Positions 1 through 7,065 are shown, counted from the first letter of the stretch. The stretch is DNA of 17,233 bases from Actinomyces sp. (GCA_018375675.1 JAHACW010000048.1:1-17233); one strand, 5' to 3'. Translations and numbers: made by a program. Notes: a model not told the origin generated them from the sequence alone.

Positions 1-1405
1 CCTGCTCTTCCTCGGAGCCGACCTCGGCGCCCGCGCCCCACGCTGCACCGTCGAAGAGGACGCCGTCGAACTCGGCGTCCGCACCCAGAACCTCGAACTG
101 GGAGAGCAGGTCGGAGGAAGCTTTCTCCTCGCGGTTCGCCGCCGCGACGAGGGCGTCCTCTGGGTTCCACATGTCGTCTTCGCTGGCCTCGTCGCGCTTG
201 GGACGGTCCAGCGCGTGGTCGCGTTCGACCTCCATGCCGCCGGCGAGGGTCAGCAGGGGCACGACGGAGGGGATGAAGACGGTGGCCGTCTCGCCGCGGC
301 GCCGGGCACGCACGTATCGGCCGATCGCCTGGGCGAAAAACAGAGGCGTCGAGGCGTTGGTCGCATAGACGCCGACGGCGAGGCGAGGCACGTCGACGCC
401 CTCGGACACCATGCGCACGGCGACCATCCACTTGTCGGTGGAGTCGGCAAACTCGGAAATGCGGTCGGAGGCGTCCGCATCATCGGACAGGACGATCGTG
501 GGAGCCTTGCCGGTGATGAGGCGCAGGTGGCGGGCATAGGCGCGCGCGTGCTCCTGATTGGATGCGATGACGAGGCCGCCCGCGTCGGGCACGGCGCGAC
601 GCACCTCTTCGAGGCGCAGATCGGCAGCTCGCAGGACGGCGGGAATCCACTCGCCCTTCGGGTCCAGCGCAGTACGCCAGGCCTGCTTCATCATGTCTTT
701 GGTGAGGGGCTCGCCCAGGCGAGCGCTGACCTCGTCGCCTGCGCTGGTGCGCCAGGCCATCTGCCCCGAGTAGGACATGAACAGGACGGGACGAACGACG
801 CCGTCCTTGAGGGCATCGCCATAACCGTACGTGTAGTCAGCGCGCGAGCGTCGAATGCCTTCCTCGTCCTCCTCGTATGTGACGAAGGGGATCGGAGAGG
901 TGTCCGAGCGGAAGGGCGTACCCGTCAGCGCCAGGCGACGCGTCGCGTCCGTGAAGGCCTCGCGCACGCCGTCGCCCCACGACAGAGAGTCGCCGGCGTG
1001 GTGGATCTCGTCGAGGATGACGAGGGTGCGGTAGGCGCGGGTGCGCGCCGCGTGGACGGCCGGGTTGGAGCCAATCTGCGCGTAGGTGACGGCCACGCCG
1101 TCGAAGTGGGAGCCGGCAACGCCCTGCGAGTTCGTAAAGTCAGGGTCGATGTGAATGCCGAAGCGCGCCGCGCTCGAGGCCCACTGGCCCTTGAGGTGCT
1201 CGGTGGGGCACACGACGGTGAGCTTGTCGACGATGCCGCGGGCGATCAGCTCGGTCGCGAGCGTCAGGGCGAAGGTCGTCTTACCTGCGCCCGGCGTTGC
1301 GACCGCCAGGAAGTCGCGCGGGGAGGTCGCCATGTAGCGATCCAAGGCAGCGGCCTGCCAGGCGCGCAGCCTACCAACGGGTGCGCGCCGGGTCGTCTCG
1401 CTCAC
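1..1405 (-). CDS. DEAD/DEAH-box (SF2) helicase, 3' part beyond window
   Basis: An open frame of 468 codons runs from a GTG at 1405 to the left edge without a stop, so the C-terminus is missing. The SF2 motifs are clear: Walker A ATPGAGKT at residues 36-43, DEIH at 132-135, LTGTP (motif III) at 160-164, VSEGVDVP (motif V) at 333-340 and QAIGRYVRARR (motif VI) at 359-369. This is the layout of the 'DEAD/DEAH box helicase' proteins common in Actinobacteria, related to the ResIII/XPB-like group; an ATP-dependent nucleic-acid translocase is expected. After motif VI the chain becomes acidic (many Asp/Glu from about residue 405), probably a linker. The GTG overlaps the TGA of the upstream DUF3039 gene as GTGA, implying translational coupling; a GGAAAGGG-like sequence precedes it. 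The exact DNA or RNA substrate cannot be read from the sequence. Confidence 0.9.
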   Translation of the reverse strand, partial: MSETTRRAPVGRLRAWQAAALDRYMATSPRDFLAVATPGAGKTTFALTLATELIARGIVDKLTVVCPTEHLKGQWASSAARFGIHIDPDFTNSQGVAGSHFDGVAVTYAQIGSNPAVHAARTRAYRTLVILDEIHHAGDSLSWGDGVREAFTDATRRLALTGTPFRSDTSPIPFVTYEEDEEGIRRSRADYTYGYGDALKDGVVRPVLFMSYSGQMAWRTSAGDEVSARLGEPLTKDMMKQAWRTALDPKGEWIPAVLRAADLRLEEVRRAVPDAGGLVIASNQEHARAYARHLRLITGKAPTIVLSDDADASDRISEFADSTDKWMVAVRMVSEGVDVPRLAVGVYATNASTPLFFAQAIGRYVRARRRGETATVFIPSVVPLLTLAGGMEVERDHALDRPKRDEASEDDMWNPEDALVAAANREEKASSDLLSQFEVLGADAEFDGVLFDGAAWGAGAEVGSEEEQ

Positions 1406-1734
1406 TTGTCGGAGCCCTTTCCGCCGTCGGAGAAGGGCCAGTTACGCCCATTCTTTCCCATCGAGTCGCGCAGTTCCTTGCAGGTGGGGCACACAGGGTA
1501 CTGCGAGGCGTCGCGGGTGGGGATCCACACCTTGCCGCACAGGGCGACGACGGGCTGTCCCGTCACCATGGACGAGTTCGCCTTGTCCTTGCGCACGAAG
1601 TGGGCGAAGCGGTCGCCGTCCCCGCCGGTGCGTTCCTTGCGGGTCTCGGTACGCTCCAGCAGACCGGTCGAGGACGCGGTGGAGGGACCGGAGGGCGCGG
1701 AGGGGCCGGTGGGTTCGTCGAGGGCATTACGCAT
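1402..1734 (-). CDS. DUF3039 domain protein (small zinc-ribbon-like)
   Basis: A small acidic/Ser-Pro-rich N-terminus is followed by the DUF3039 signature: RFAHFVRKDK, then VTGQPVVALCGKVWIP and YPVCPTCKEL. The three cysteines (CGK..., CPTC), perhaps with the nearby His, look like a metal-binding knuckle. The function of DUF3039 is not known; members are about 80-120 residues and found in Actinobacteria. An ATG at 1743 gives 113 residues, but that ATG lies inside a good -10-like hexamer (TACAAT, 1742-1747). I therefore prefer the ATG at 1734 (110 residues), which sits 7 nt after the hexamer and would be translated from a leaderless mRNA. The gene ends in a GTGA overlap with the helicase, so the two are probably one transcript. 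It is separated from nagB by a terminator hairpin. Confidence 0.85.
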   Translation of the reverse strand: MRNALDEPTGPSAPSGPSTASSTGLLERTETRKERTGGDGDRFAHFVRKDKANSSMVTGQPVVALCGKVWIPTRDASQYPVCPTCKELRDSMGKNGRNWPFSDGGKGSDK

Positions 1735-1741
1735 GGGGACC

Positions 1742-1768
1742 ATTGTACGTGCCTGGGGGTCCTTCCAA
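1742..1768 (-). promoter_or_regulatory. Candidate promoter of the DUF3039-helicase pair
   Basis: On the minus strand TTGGAA (1763-1768) and TACAAT (1742-1747) are separated by 15 bp, shorter than ideal. The TACAAT hexamer matches the -10 consensus in five of six positions. The ATG at 1734 begins 7 nt beyond it, which is where transcription would start. Inferred from sequence only. Confidence 0.4.
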
Positions 1769-1816
1769 CGGGTGGCACGCGTGCGCCTGGAGCGAAGAAG
1801 CGACGCTCACAATAAG

Positions 1817-1846
1817 GCCCCGGCCTCGCATTGACGAGGCCGGGGC
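1817..1846 (-). terminator. Hairpin terminator after nagB
   Basis: A perfect 12-bp GC-rich stem (GCCCCGGCCTCG / CGAGGCCGGGGC) has a 6-nt loop and lies 21 bp past the nagB stop. In the minus direction the stem is followed by a short T-rich stretch (CTTATT, 1811-1816). This is a typical actinobacterial terminator with a weak U-tract. It separates nagB from the DUF3039 gene. Confidence 0.75.
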
Positions 1847-1867
1847 GAAGTCGGGTGGGAACCTATC

Positions 1868-2641
1868 TCACAGGTGTTCCTTCTCCCAGACCTCCTTGTA
1901 GAAGTCTGCGAGCTCGAGCTTGGAGGCGGCAGCCTCGTCGAGGAGCACGGTGACGTCGGGGTGGTGCTGGAGGATGGAGGCGGGCCAGCGCTGGGTGACG
2001 CCACCCTCGATCATGGCCTTGACCGCGTCAGCCTTGCCTTCACCCGTGGCGATGAAGATGTGGGCGCGCGAGTCCATGATCGTGCCCAGGCCCTGGGTCA
2101 CGCAGTGCGTGGGGACCTGGTCGATGTCGCCATCGAAGAAGCGGGCGTTGTCGCGGCGGGTCTGCTCGGTCAGGACACCCACGTGGGTGCGCGACGCGAG
2201 GGTGCCGCCGGGCTCGTTGAAGCCGATGTGGCCGTCAGAGCCGATGCCGAGGACCTGGATGTCGATGCCGCCGTCAGCCTTGATGGCCTCGTCGTAGGCG
2301 GCAGCGCCCGCCTCGAGGTCATCGCACCAGCCGTCGGGGCCGTGTGCCGCACCCTCGGGCATGTCGACGAGGTCGACGAGGTTGCGGTGGATGAAGTTCG
2401 CGTAACCCTCGTAGTGGTCGCGGGGCAGGCCCACGTACTCGTCAAGGTTGTAGGAACGAACCTGGGCAAAGGAGATCTGACCGGCCTCGTAGCGGCGCAC
2501 GAGCTCCGCGTAGAGCTTGAGCGGCGAGGAGCCGGTGGCCAGGCCGAGCACGAAGTTCGGCTTAGCGCGGTACACCTCAAGGATGCGGTCCGCTGCGAGG
2601 GATGCGATCTGATCTTCGTCGTTGAAAATTCCAATTCTCAT
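1868..2641 (-). CDS. nagB: Glucosamine-6-phosphate deaminase NagB
   Basis: The 257-residue protein has the usual NagB length. It converts glucosamine-6-phosphate to fructose-6-phosphate and ammonia in the cytoplasm, the last step feeding amino sugars into glycolysis. Family motifs are intact: the phosphate loop LGLATGSSP at 32-40, NLDEYVGL at 65-72 with Asp67 equivalent to the catalytic Asp72 of the E. coli enzyme, and GIGSDGHIGFNEP at 132-144 with Asp136, His138 and Glu143 matching the D-x-H-x4-E catalytic set. Start: ATG 2641; an AAGG lies 9 nt upstream, but it overlaps a -10-like hexamer, so the mRNA may be leaderless. The gene follows the CutC gene by 75 bp on the same strand and probably has its own promoter as well as readthrough from the operon. 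A terminator follows. No nagA is seen in the window. Confidence 0.95.
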   Translation of the reverse strand: MRIGIFNDEDQIASLAADRILEVYRAKPNFVLGLATGSSPLKLYAELVRRYEAGQISFAQVRSYNLDEYVGLPRDHYEGYANFIHRNLVDLVDMPEGAAHGPDGWCDDLEAGAAAYDEAIKADGGIDIQVLGIGSDGHIGFNEPGGTLASRTHVGVLTEQTRRDNARFFDGDIDQVPTHCVTQGLGTIMDSRAHIFIATGEGKADAVKAMIEGGVTQRWPASILQHHPDVTVLLDEAAASKLELADFYKEVWEKEHL

Positions 2642-2647
2642 GTGTTT

Positions 2648-2660
2648 AACCTTACACTGC
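2648..2660. promoter_or_regulatory. 13-bp element shared with the repressor promoter (copy 1)
   Basis: AACCTTACACTGC (plus strand) differs by one base from AACGTTACACTGC at 6959-6971, in front of the ROK repressor gene. Both copies have the same orientation relative to the downstream gene. The element could be a common operator, or a common -10 region of promoters of the same regulon. Confidence 0.45.
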
Positions 2661-2677
2661 TGACGTCGATTTGTCAG
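2649..2677 (-). promoter_or_regulatory. Candidate nagB promoter overlapping a palindrome
   Basis: On the minus strand CTGACA (2672-2677) and TAAGGT (2649-2654) are spaced by exactly 17 bp, and the nagB ATG follows the second hexamer by 7 nt. The -35 element is part of an inverted repeat (CTGAC / GTCAG, 2660-2677, 8-bp spacer), so a repressor bound there could block RNA polymerase. Confidence 0.45.
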
Positions 2678-2693
2678 ACGAATCGATGAAGAT

Positions 2694-2703
2694 TTTTCGA
2701 AAA
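2694..2703. repeat. Palindrome TTTTCGAAAA in the cutC-nagB gap
   Basis: This is a perfect 10-bp palindrome just after the CutC stop codon and about 17 bp upstream of the candidate nagB -35 element. It may be part of the nagB control region. On its own it is short enough to be chance in an AT-rich spot. Confidence 0.3.
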
Positions 2704-2716
2704 CGTGTGAGCTGGG

Positions 2717-3397
2717 CTATCCGTGCAGGGCAGTGACGATTCGCTCGATCTCCGCCTGATCGGTTCCCGAGGTTCCGGGGGCGCGCATGTGGACCTCTCG
2801 AGCTCCCGAGGCAGCCACGACCTCGGCGACGTTGTGAGCGCGCAGGCCGCCCGACACCAGGATGATGATGTCGTCTCCCCCGCGCTCAATGAGGCGGGCG
2901 AGGGCGTCCGGCTGCGCGACGGCCGGGTCTCCGCCCGTCGTCAGCACGCGGTCGTACCCGAGTTCCATGAGGACGTCGAGGCCGCGATCCTGGTCCACGA
3001 CCTGGTCGAAGCCGCGGTGGAAGGTCAAGGGCGCATCCTCGGCGGTGTCGCGCAGGCGCGCGGCCGCGTTCACGTCAATCTGCCCATCGCGGGTAATGAC
3101 ACCGACGACGAAGCCGAGGCGCACCGGCGCTCCACGACCAATCGCAGAGAGGGTCACGATGTCGGAGGCGATGCGGTCGACCTCCTCGCGCGTATGGACG
3201 AAGTCGCCGGGACGCGGACGCACGAGCACCTGCACGCCCCCGGCGGGTGCCACCTCGAGGGCGGCGGCCACCTCGTCGAATGCGGGAGTCAGGCCGCCGC
3301 ACGACAGGTCGGTGCAGATCTCGATGCGATCCGCTCCCCCATCGCGTGCACGGCGCACGCCCACGGCATCTTCCACGCAAATCTCTACAGTTGTCAC
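2717..3397 (-). CDS. cutC: CutC family TIM-barrel protein
   Basis: I choose the GTG at 3397 (226 residues) because it overlaps the TGA of the ROK kinase as GTGA and has GAGAGGTGG 5 nt upstream; the GTG at 3418 would add seven residues and place the ribosome site inside the gene. CutC hallmarks are VEICVED at 4-10, GADRIEICTDLSCGGLTP at 21-38, VLVRPRPGDFVHTREE at 58-73, LTFHRGFD at 124-131, RVLTTGG at 150-156 and VSGGLR at 181-186. The family has a TIM-barrel fold and was named for copper tolerance in E. coli, but no clear metal-binding motif is visible here and the biochemical activity is not settled. It sits between a sugar kinase and nagB, in an operon without copper genes, so a role in sugar or amino-sugar conversion (for example an epimerase-, lyase- or hydrolase-type step) is more plausible than copper handling. 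That role is inference. Confidence 0.88.
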   Translation of the reverse strand: MTTVEICVEDAVGVRRARDGGADRIEICTDLSCGGLTPAFDEVAAALEVAPAGGVQVLVRPRPGDFVHTREEVDRIASDIVTLSAIGRGAPVRLGFVVGVITRDGQIDVNAAARLRDTAEDAPLTFHRGFDQVVDQDRGLDVLMELGYDRVLTTGGDPAVAQPDALARLIERGGDDIIILVSGGLRAHNVAEVVAASGAREVHMRAPGTSGTDQAEIERIVTALHG

Positions 3398-4326
3398 GGC
3401 TGCCACCTCTCGTAGCACGTCGAGCCGCCCACGCGGGCGGCCAGGATCGCGGCGCCCCAGCGACCGCCCGCTCCCCCAAGGGAGGCACGGACGATCTCGG
3501 GAGCATCGCGGAATGTCAGCATCGACGCGAATTCCTCTCGCAGCGGCGCCAGTAGGTTCTCACCCGCGTGCGACAGGCCGCCGCCGATGATGATGCGCTC
3601 AACGTCGACGGTGAGTGTCATGTGGGTGAGGGATAGCGCGAGTGCACGAACCGCGGTGTTCCACACCTCGGTCGCGACCGGATCCGTACCGATGCCGGCT
3701 TCGATAGCCTTCGCACCGATGTCCTCGCCGGTCGCCTGCTCGTAGCGCCTCGCGATGCCCTTCGCCGAAGCGTAGACCTCCAGGCACCCGCGCGACCCGC
3801 AGCGGCAGGACTCACCACCGGGGAATACGGGCGCATGCCCGACTTCGCCGGCGCTAAACGTTGCGCCGCTCCACAGGTTGTCCCCGAGCATGAGGGCCAC
3901 GGAGATGCCGGTACCGATGGGCATCATGAGGAAGGAGGAAGCTCCTCGGCCCGCGCCGAGGAGTCCCTCGGCCAGGCCGGCGGCGCGCCCATCGTGCATA
4001 AGTGCGGCGGGCACGCCGGTGGCCTCCTCGACCGCGCGGGCCAGCTGGACGCCGCGTAGCTCAAGGTTCGCCGCGTACACGACGGTCCCGCGCTCCTCAT
4101 CGACGAGGCCGGGGCAGATCAGGCCGAAACCGACCAATCCCGGATAGGCGCTCGCGAGTCGCGCGCCGATTCGTCCCACCTGCTCGGCCACGGCCTCGCG
4201 GTTGGTCGGCTCGTTTCCCTGGGTGAGAATCGTGCCCGACTCGTCGACGATCATCCACTTGATGGATGTGCCGCCGATGTCGATACCCGCGAATACCGGG
4301 CCCTGGGAATCCTTGACGGCGCTCAT
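3394..4326 (-). CDS. ROK family sugar kinase
   Basis: The 310-residue protein has the full ROK kinase architecture: ATP phosphate loop DIGGTSIK at 16-23, a second nucleotide motif PIGTGIS at 136-142, GEVGH at 160-164 and the zinc motif CRCGSRGCLE at 174-183 (with His164). It would phosphorylate a hexose or hexosamine at O6 with ATP. The catalytic loop reads LMHDGRAAGLAEG, so the base Asp112 is kept, but the Asn-Asp-Ala-Asn of glucokinases is replaced by His-Asp-Gly-Arg; this variant loop is, as far as I know, found in other actinobacterial ROK proteins and probably changes the sugar accepted. There is no helix-turn-helix, unlike the ROK repressor two genes upstream. The ATG overlaps the M81 gene stop as ATGA, and the stop overlaps the CutC start as GTGA. 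Substrate inferred from context: the sugar moiety that NagB later processes, or its precursor. Confidence 0.9.
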   Translation of the reverse strand: MSAVKDSQGPVFAGIDIGGTSIKWMIVDESGTILTQGNEPTNREAVAEQVGRIGARLASAYPGLVGFGLICPGLVDEERGTVVYAANLELRGVQLARAVEEATGVPAALMHDGRAAGLAEGLLGAGRGASSFLMMPIGTGISVALMLGDNLWSGATFSAGEVGHAPVFPGGESCRCGSRGCLEVYASAKGIARRYEQATGEDIGAKAIEAGIGTDPVATEVWNTAVRALALSLTHMTLTVDVERIIIGGGLSHAGENLLAPLREEFASMLTFRDAPEIVRASLGGAGGRWGAAILAARVGGSTCYERWQP

Positions 4327-5780
4327 GGTACGACGACCTGCGCATGCAGATCGGGATCTGCCATATCCGGATCGAAGGGGAACATCGGGCGCTCAATCTT
4401 GTGGTGACCGAGGCGAATGAGGTCCTGATCGACACCACCGGGGGTCAGCGCCATGAGCCAGCCCTTCTGGGTCTCGTACAGGTCGGGCTCCAGGTAACCG
4501 ATCTTGACGACGACAACGTCGGCGGTGGTGATATCCACACCGAGCAGCTCGAACTGGCTGTACATCGTGTACTGGTTGCGGTTCGTCGTGATGATGAAGC
4601 GCAGGCCGCCCGTGCGTAGCAGCGCGGTGTGGCCACCCATCGGGTCGTCGGCGAGGGCCTCGACCGTGGCGTGGACATTCAACGGACCAGGCTCGCGGGT
4701 GTCGATGTGTCCGCCGACCTCGAGGTCGACCTCGGCGCCGACTCCGGCCTCCCACGCGACGGCTGCTGCGGCGGGATCGATGATCGAGGCGTACACGACG
4801 TCGAGCGTGGCCTCCTGGACGGGCTTCCACTTCAGCAGGGCCGCGAGCGCGACCGTCACGTCGTCGGCACCGCCGGCGCCCGGGTTGTCGCCGGAGTCGG
4901 AGATGAAGAAGGGCTTGGGGCCCTCCTCGGCGGCTGCCAGGCACTCTTCCATGGAGGCAACGGGGGCCACGAACTCGAAGCGGTCGTGCACGTCCCAGAA
5001 GTACTGGCCGATACGTTCGGCCTGTTCCTTGACGAGCTCCGCGTCGTCACCCGTGACGACGACCGCGCCCTTGCAGCGCGGCTGGTCGGCCCACGCGAAG
5101 CCGATCCAGATCGCTGCATCCAGGATGCCGTCCATCGCTTCGATGGGGTCGATCATCTTGTACAGGGACTTGGCGGGTTCGATGCGGGTCGAGGTCTTCT
5201 CGCCCGGCAGCAGGACGGGGACGTGGACGAGGGCCTTGACGGGCTTGGGCTGGCCGTTCAGGAGGCGCATGCCCAGGTTGTAGGCGGCGCGACGGCGCGA
5301 CTCGAGGGCATCCTCGTGGGGTGCGAGGCGGTAGCAGGTGAGAATGTCGCAGCCGTCGAAGAGGTCCTGGGAGACGTTTCCGTGCAGGTCCATCGAGGCG
5401 CTGACCATGGGTTCGGGGCCGATGACGCCGCGGATGGCGTTGATGAGGTCACCCTCGGCGTCGTCCATGCCCTGGACGCTCATGGCGCCGTGGATGTCGA
5501 AGAAGAGGCCGTCGAGGGGGCCGGCGGCGGCGAGGCCCTCGAGGATCTCAGCCTTCCAGGCGTCGTAGGCGCCGCGCTCGACGACGCCGCCGGGCAGGGC
5601 GCGCGAGTGCAGGACGGGGATCCACTCGATCTGGGTGGCCCAGTCCTCGTCGCGCCAGTAGAAGCGGTCCATCAGTTCCTCGCCGCGGGTGACGATGAAG
5701 TCGTCGGCGGTCGAGATGTAGGGGGTGAACGTCGAGGATTCGATGTGGATGCCGGCAACCGCGATGCGGGGCTTGGTCAT
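4323..5780 (-). CDS. M81 family metallohydrolase (MlrC-like)
   Basis: The 485-residue protein matches the M81/MlrC family (microcystinase C type, about 480-530 residues). Visible motifs: AGIHIESSTFTP at 9-20, FDIHGAM at 94-100 (Asp95, His97), MDLHGN at 130-135 (His133) and SDSGDNPGAGG at 294-304. Asp and His residues of these motifs are the expected zinc ligands. There is no signal peptide, so it acts in the cytoplasm. Known MlrC cleaves linearised microcystin peptides; most relatives have unknown substrates. It is preceded by AAAGGAGA within the repressor gene and overlaps both neighbours by 4 bp. Given the divergent peptide-type importer and the downstream kinase and nagB, I infer hydrolysis of a peptide or amide bond in an imported amino-sugar conjugate, perhaps replacing the NagA deacetylase that is absent here. 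Substrate unproven. Confidence 0.9.
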   Translation of the reverse strand: MTKPRIAVAGIHIESSTFTPYISTADDFIVTRGEELMDRFYWRDEDWATQIEWIPVLHSRALPGGVVERGAYDAWKAEILEGLAAAGPLDGLFFDIHGAMSVQGMDDAEGDLINAIRGVIGPEPMVSASMDLHGNVSQDLFDGCDILTCYRLAPHEDALESRRRAAYNLGMRLLNGQPKPVKALVHVPVLLPGEKTSTRIEPAKSLYKMIDPIEAMDGILDAAIWIGFAWADQPRCKGAVVVTGDDAELVKEQAERIGQYFWDVHDRFEFVAPVASMEECLAAAEEGPKPFFISDSGDNPGAGGADDVTVALAALLKWKPVQEATLDVVYASIIDPAAAAVAWEAGVGAEVDLEVGGHIDTREPGPLNVHATVEALADDPMGGHTALLRTGGLRFIITTNRNQYTMYSQFELLGVDITTADVVVVKIGYLEPDLYETQKGWLMALTPGGVDQDLIRLGHHKIERPMFPFDPDMADPDLHAQVVVP

Positions 5781-6925
5781 GAGCGATTCTCCTTTGAGAT
5801 CTTCGAGGGGGTGAGTGTCGAGAGCCCCCAGAGCGCCGCTTCGCGCCCTGATCGAGACGATTCGATCACGAGGTGTTCCATGATCGAGGGGAGGCAGGAC
5901 TGGTGGAGTGCGGCGCGCACTCCGGCGGTGAAGGCATCGACGGCGGAAAGTGCTCCGCCGACAATGACTCCCTGGGGAGCTAGGAAGGACACGAGGTGGG
6001 CGACGCAGTGGCCCAGGAGGGTGCCCGCCTGGCGGATGGCCGTCGCAACTTCGGGAATACCGTCACGTGCGGCGGCCAGAAGCTGTGCGTTGTTCTCATA
6101 GACGAGGCCTGCTGCGGCCAGGTCTGCTCGGATCGAGTCGGCGGACGCGATCGTTTCGAGGCATCCGACATTGCCACACTTGCAGGGGCGGCCCGCGGCG
6201 GCCTCAACGGGGATGTGCGAGATGTCCCCGGCCAGTCCCCCCTGCCCCACCTGCGGCACGCCGTCGACGAGGTAGGCACCGCCGATGGCGGAGCCAGCCT
6301 TGACGTAGATCAGCGTGTCGATGGGGGTCACGCCCTGGAGACGACGCCGGTACACGGATTCGCCGATGGCTCCCGCGCGCGCGTCGTTTTCGATGAGGGC
6401 GGGCAGGCCGCACTGCTCGGTGACGGCCTCGGCGACGTTGACGCCGTCCCACCCGGGCATGCGGGCGGGGCGGATCACGCGAGAGCGCTCCGCGTCCACG
6501 GGACCAGGAACCGCCAGGGCAATGCCACCGACCCGCACGCCGGCAGCTTCTTCCTGGCGGGACACCTCGTCCATGACAGCGTCGAGCACCACCTGCGGAC
6601 CTTCCGCGATGTCGATAAGGAGGCTCGAGGCCTGCCCGACTCCGCGGGTGGGGTCCGTCAGTGCGACGAGGCCGTGGTGGGCTCCCAGCTCGACGAGGGC
6701 GAGTGCTCCGGCGCCGTCGGAGGTGACGAGGCGGCGCGCGCGCCGCCCACCCGTGGAAACAGAGTGTTCCGCTTCCGCGATGACCCCGGCTTCGACGAGG
6801 CGAGACACAGCGGCCGACACCGTTGATGGTGCGAGGCCCGTTTGCTTGACAATCGCGGGCCTGGTGTCTGCTTGACCGGACCCAATCAGCGTCAGGACGG
6901 TCTCGTCGACATCATGCGTGGCCAT
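5777..6925 (-). CDS. ROK family transcriptional regulator (NagC/XylR type)
   Basis: The 382-residue protein has an N-terminal winged helix-turn-helix (about residues 8-68, core TRPAIVKQTGLAPSTVSAAV) and a ROK sugar-binding domain. The normal ATP loop DIGGT is replaced by VELGAHHG near residue 79, so it should not be a kinase. The sugar-side motifs remain: ENDARAGAIGE at 179-189, GDISH at 233-237 and the zinc motif PCKCGNVGCLE at 247-257. Such proteins are usually repressors released by a sugar or sugar phosphate. The ATG is preceded by GGAGGT with 3-nt spacing, a strong site. The 3' end overlaps the M81 gene as ATGA, making it the first gene of the operon. Its position next to a palindrome-rich divergent region suggests autoregulation and control of the importer genes. 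Effector unknown; an amino sugar or its phosphate is the best guess. Confidence 0.92.
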   Translation of the reverse strand: MATHDVDETVLTLIGSGQADTRPAIVKQTGLAPSTVSAAVSRLVEAGVIAEAEHSVSTGGRRARRLVTSDGAGALALVELGAHHGLVALTDPTRGVGQASSLLIDIAEGPQVVLDAVMDEVSRQEEAAGVRVGGIALAVPGPVDAERSRVIRPARMPGWDGVNVAEAVTEQCGLPALIENDARAGAIGESVYRRRLQGVTPIDTLIYVKAGSAIGGAYLVDGVPQVGQGGLAGDISHIPVEAAAGRPCKCGNVGCLETIASADSIRADLAAAGLVYENNAQLLAAARDGIPEVATAIRQAGTLLGHCVAHLVSFLAPQGVIVGGALSAVDAFTAGVRAALHQSCLPSIMEHLVIESSRSGREAALWGLSTLTPSKISKENRS

Positions 6926-6958
6926 GACACCTCCTCTAAGTACGTATGCAGTAACTAC

Positions 6959-6971
6959 AACGTTACACTGC
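6959..6971. promoter_or_regulatory. 13-bp element shared with the nagB promoter (copy 2)
   Basis: AACGTTACACTGC matches 2648-2660 in 12 of 13 positions. It includes the candidate -10 of the repressor operon and one arm of a 5-6-5 inverted repeat (GTAAC-TACAAC-GTTAC, 6951-6966). It is a candidate binding site of the ROK repressor or a shared promoter element. Confidence 0.45.
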
Positions 6972-7042
6972 GCTCATCGTTGAGAACATGATTCATTATG
7001 CCCCACCGAAGAAAGTCTGACACTTCTTTCGCCGAAATATCT

Positions 7043-7060
7043 TGTTATTTTTTCGTAACA
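7043..7060. promoter_or_regulatory. Inverted repeat TGTTA-N8-TAACA
   Basis: TGTTATTTTTTCGTAACA has 5-bp arms and an 8-bp AT-rich spacer, the same 5-8-5 geometry as the CTGAC/GTCAG repeat before nagB. It lies near the middle of the divergent region and is a plausible operator, although arms this short can occur by chance. Confidence 0.35.
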
Positions 7061-7065
7061 TTCCA

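Noticed and set aside
215..1834. 539-codon open frame on the plus strand
   Set aside because: Antisense to the DUF3039 gene and the helicase, which have clear motifs. High GC leaves opposite frames open; the product has no recognisable domain.
4629..6101. 490-codon open frame on the plus strand
   Set aside because: Antisense to the M81 and repressor genes; its composition is that of a high-GC mirror frame.
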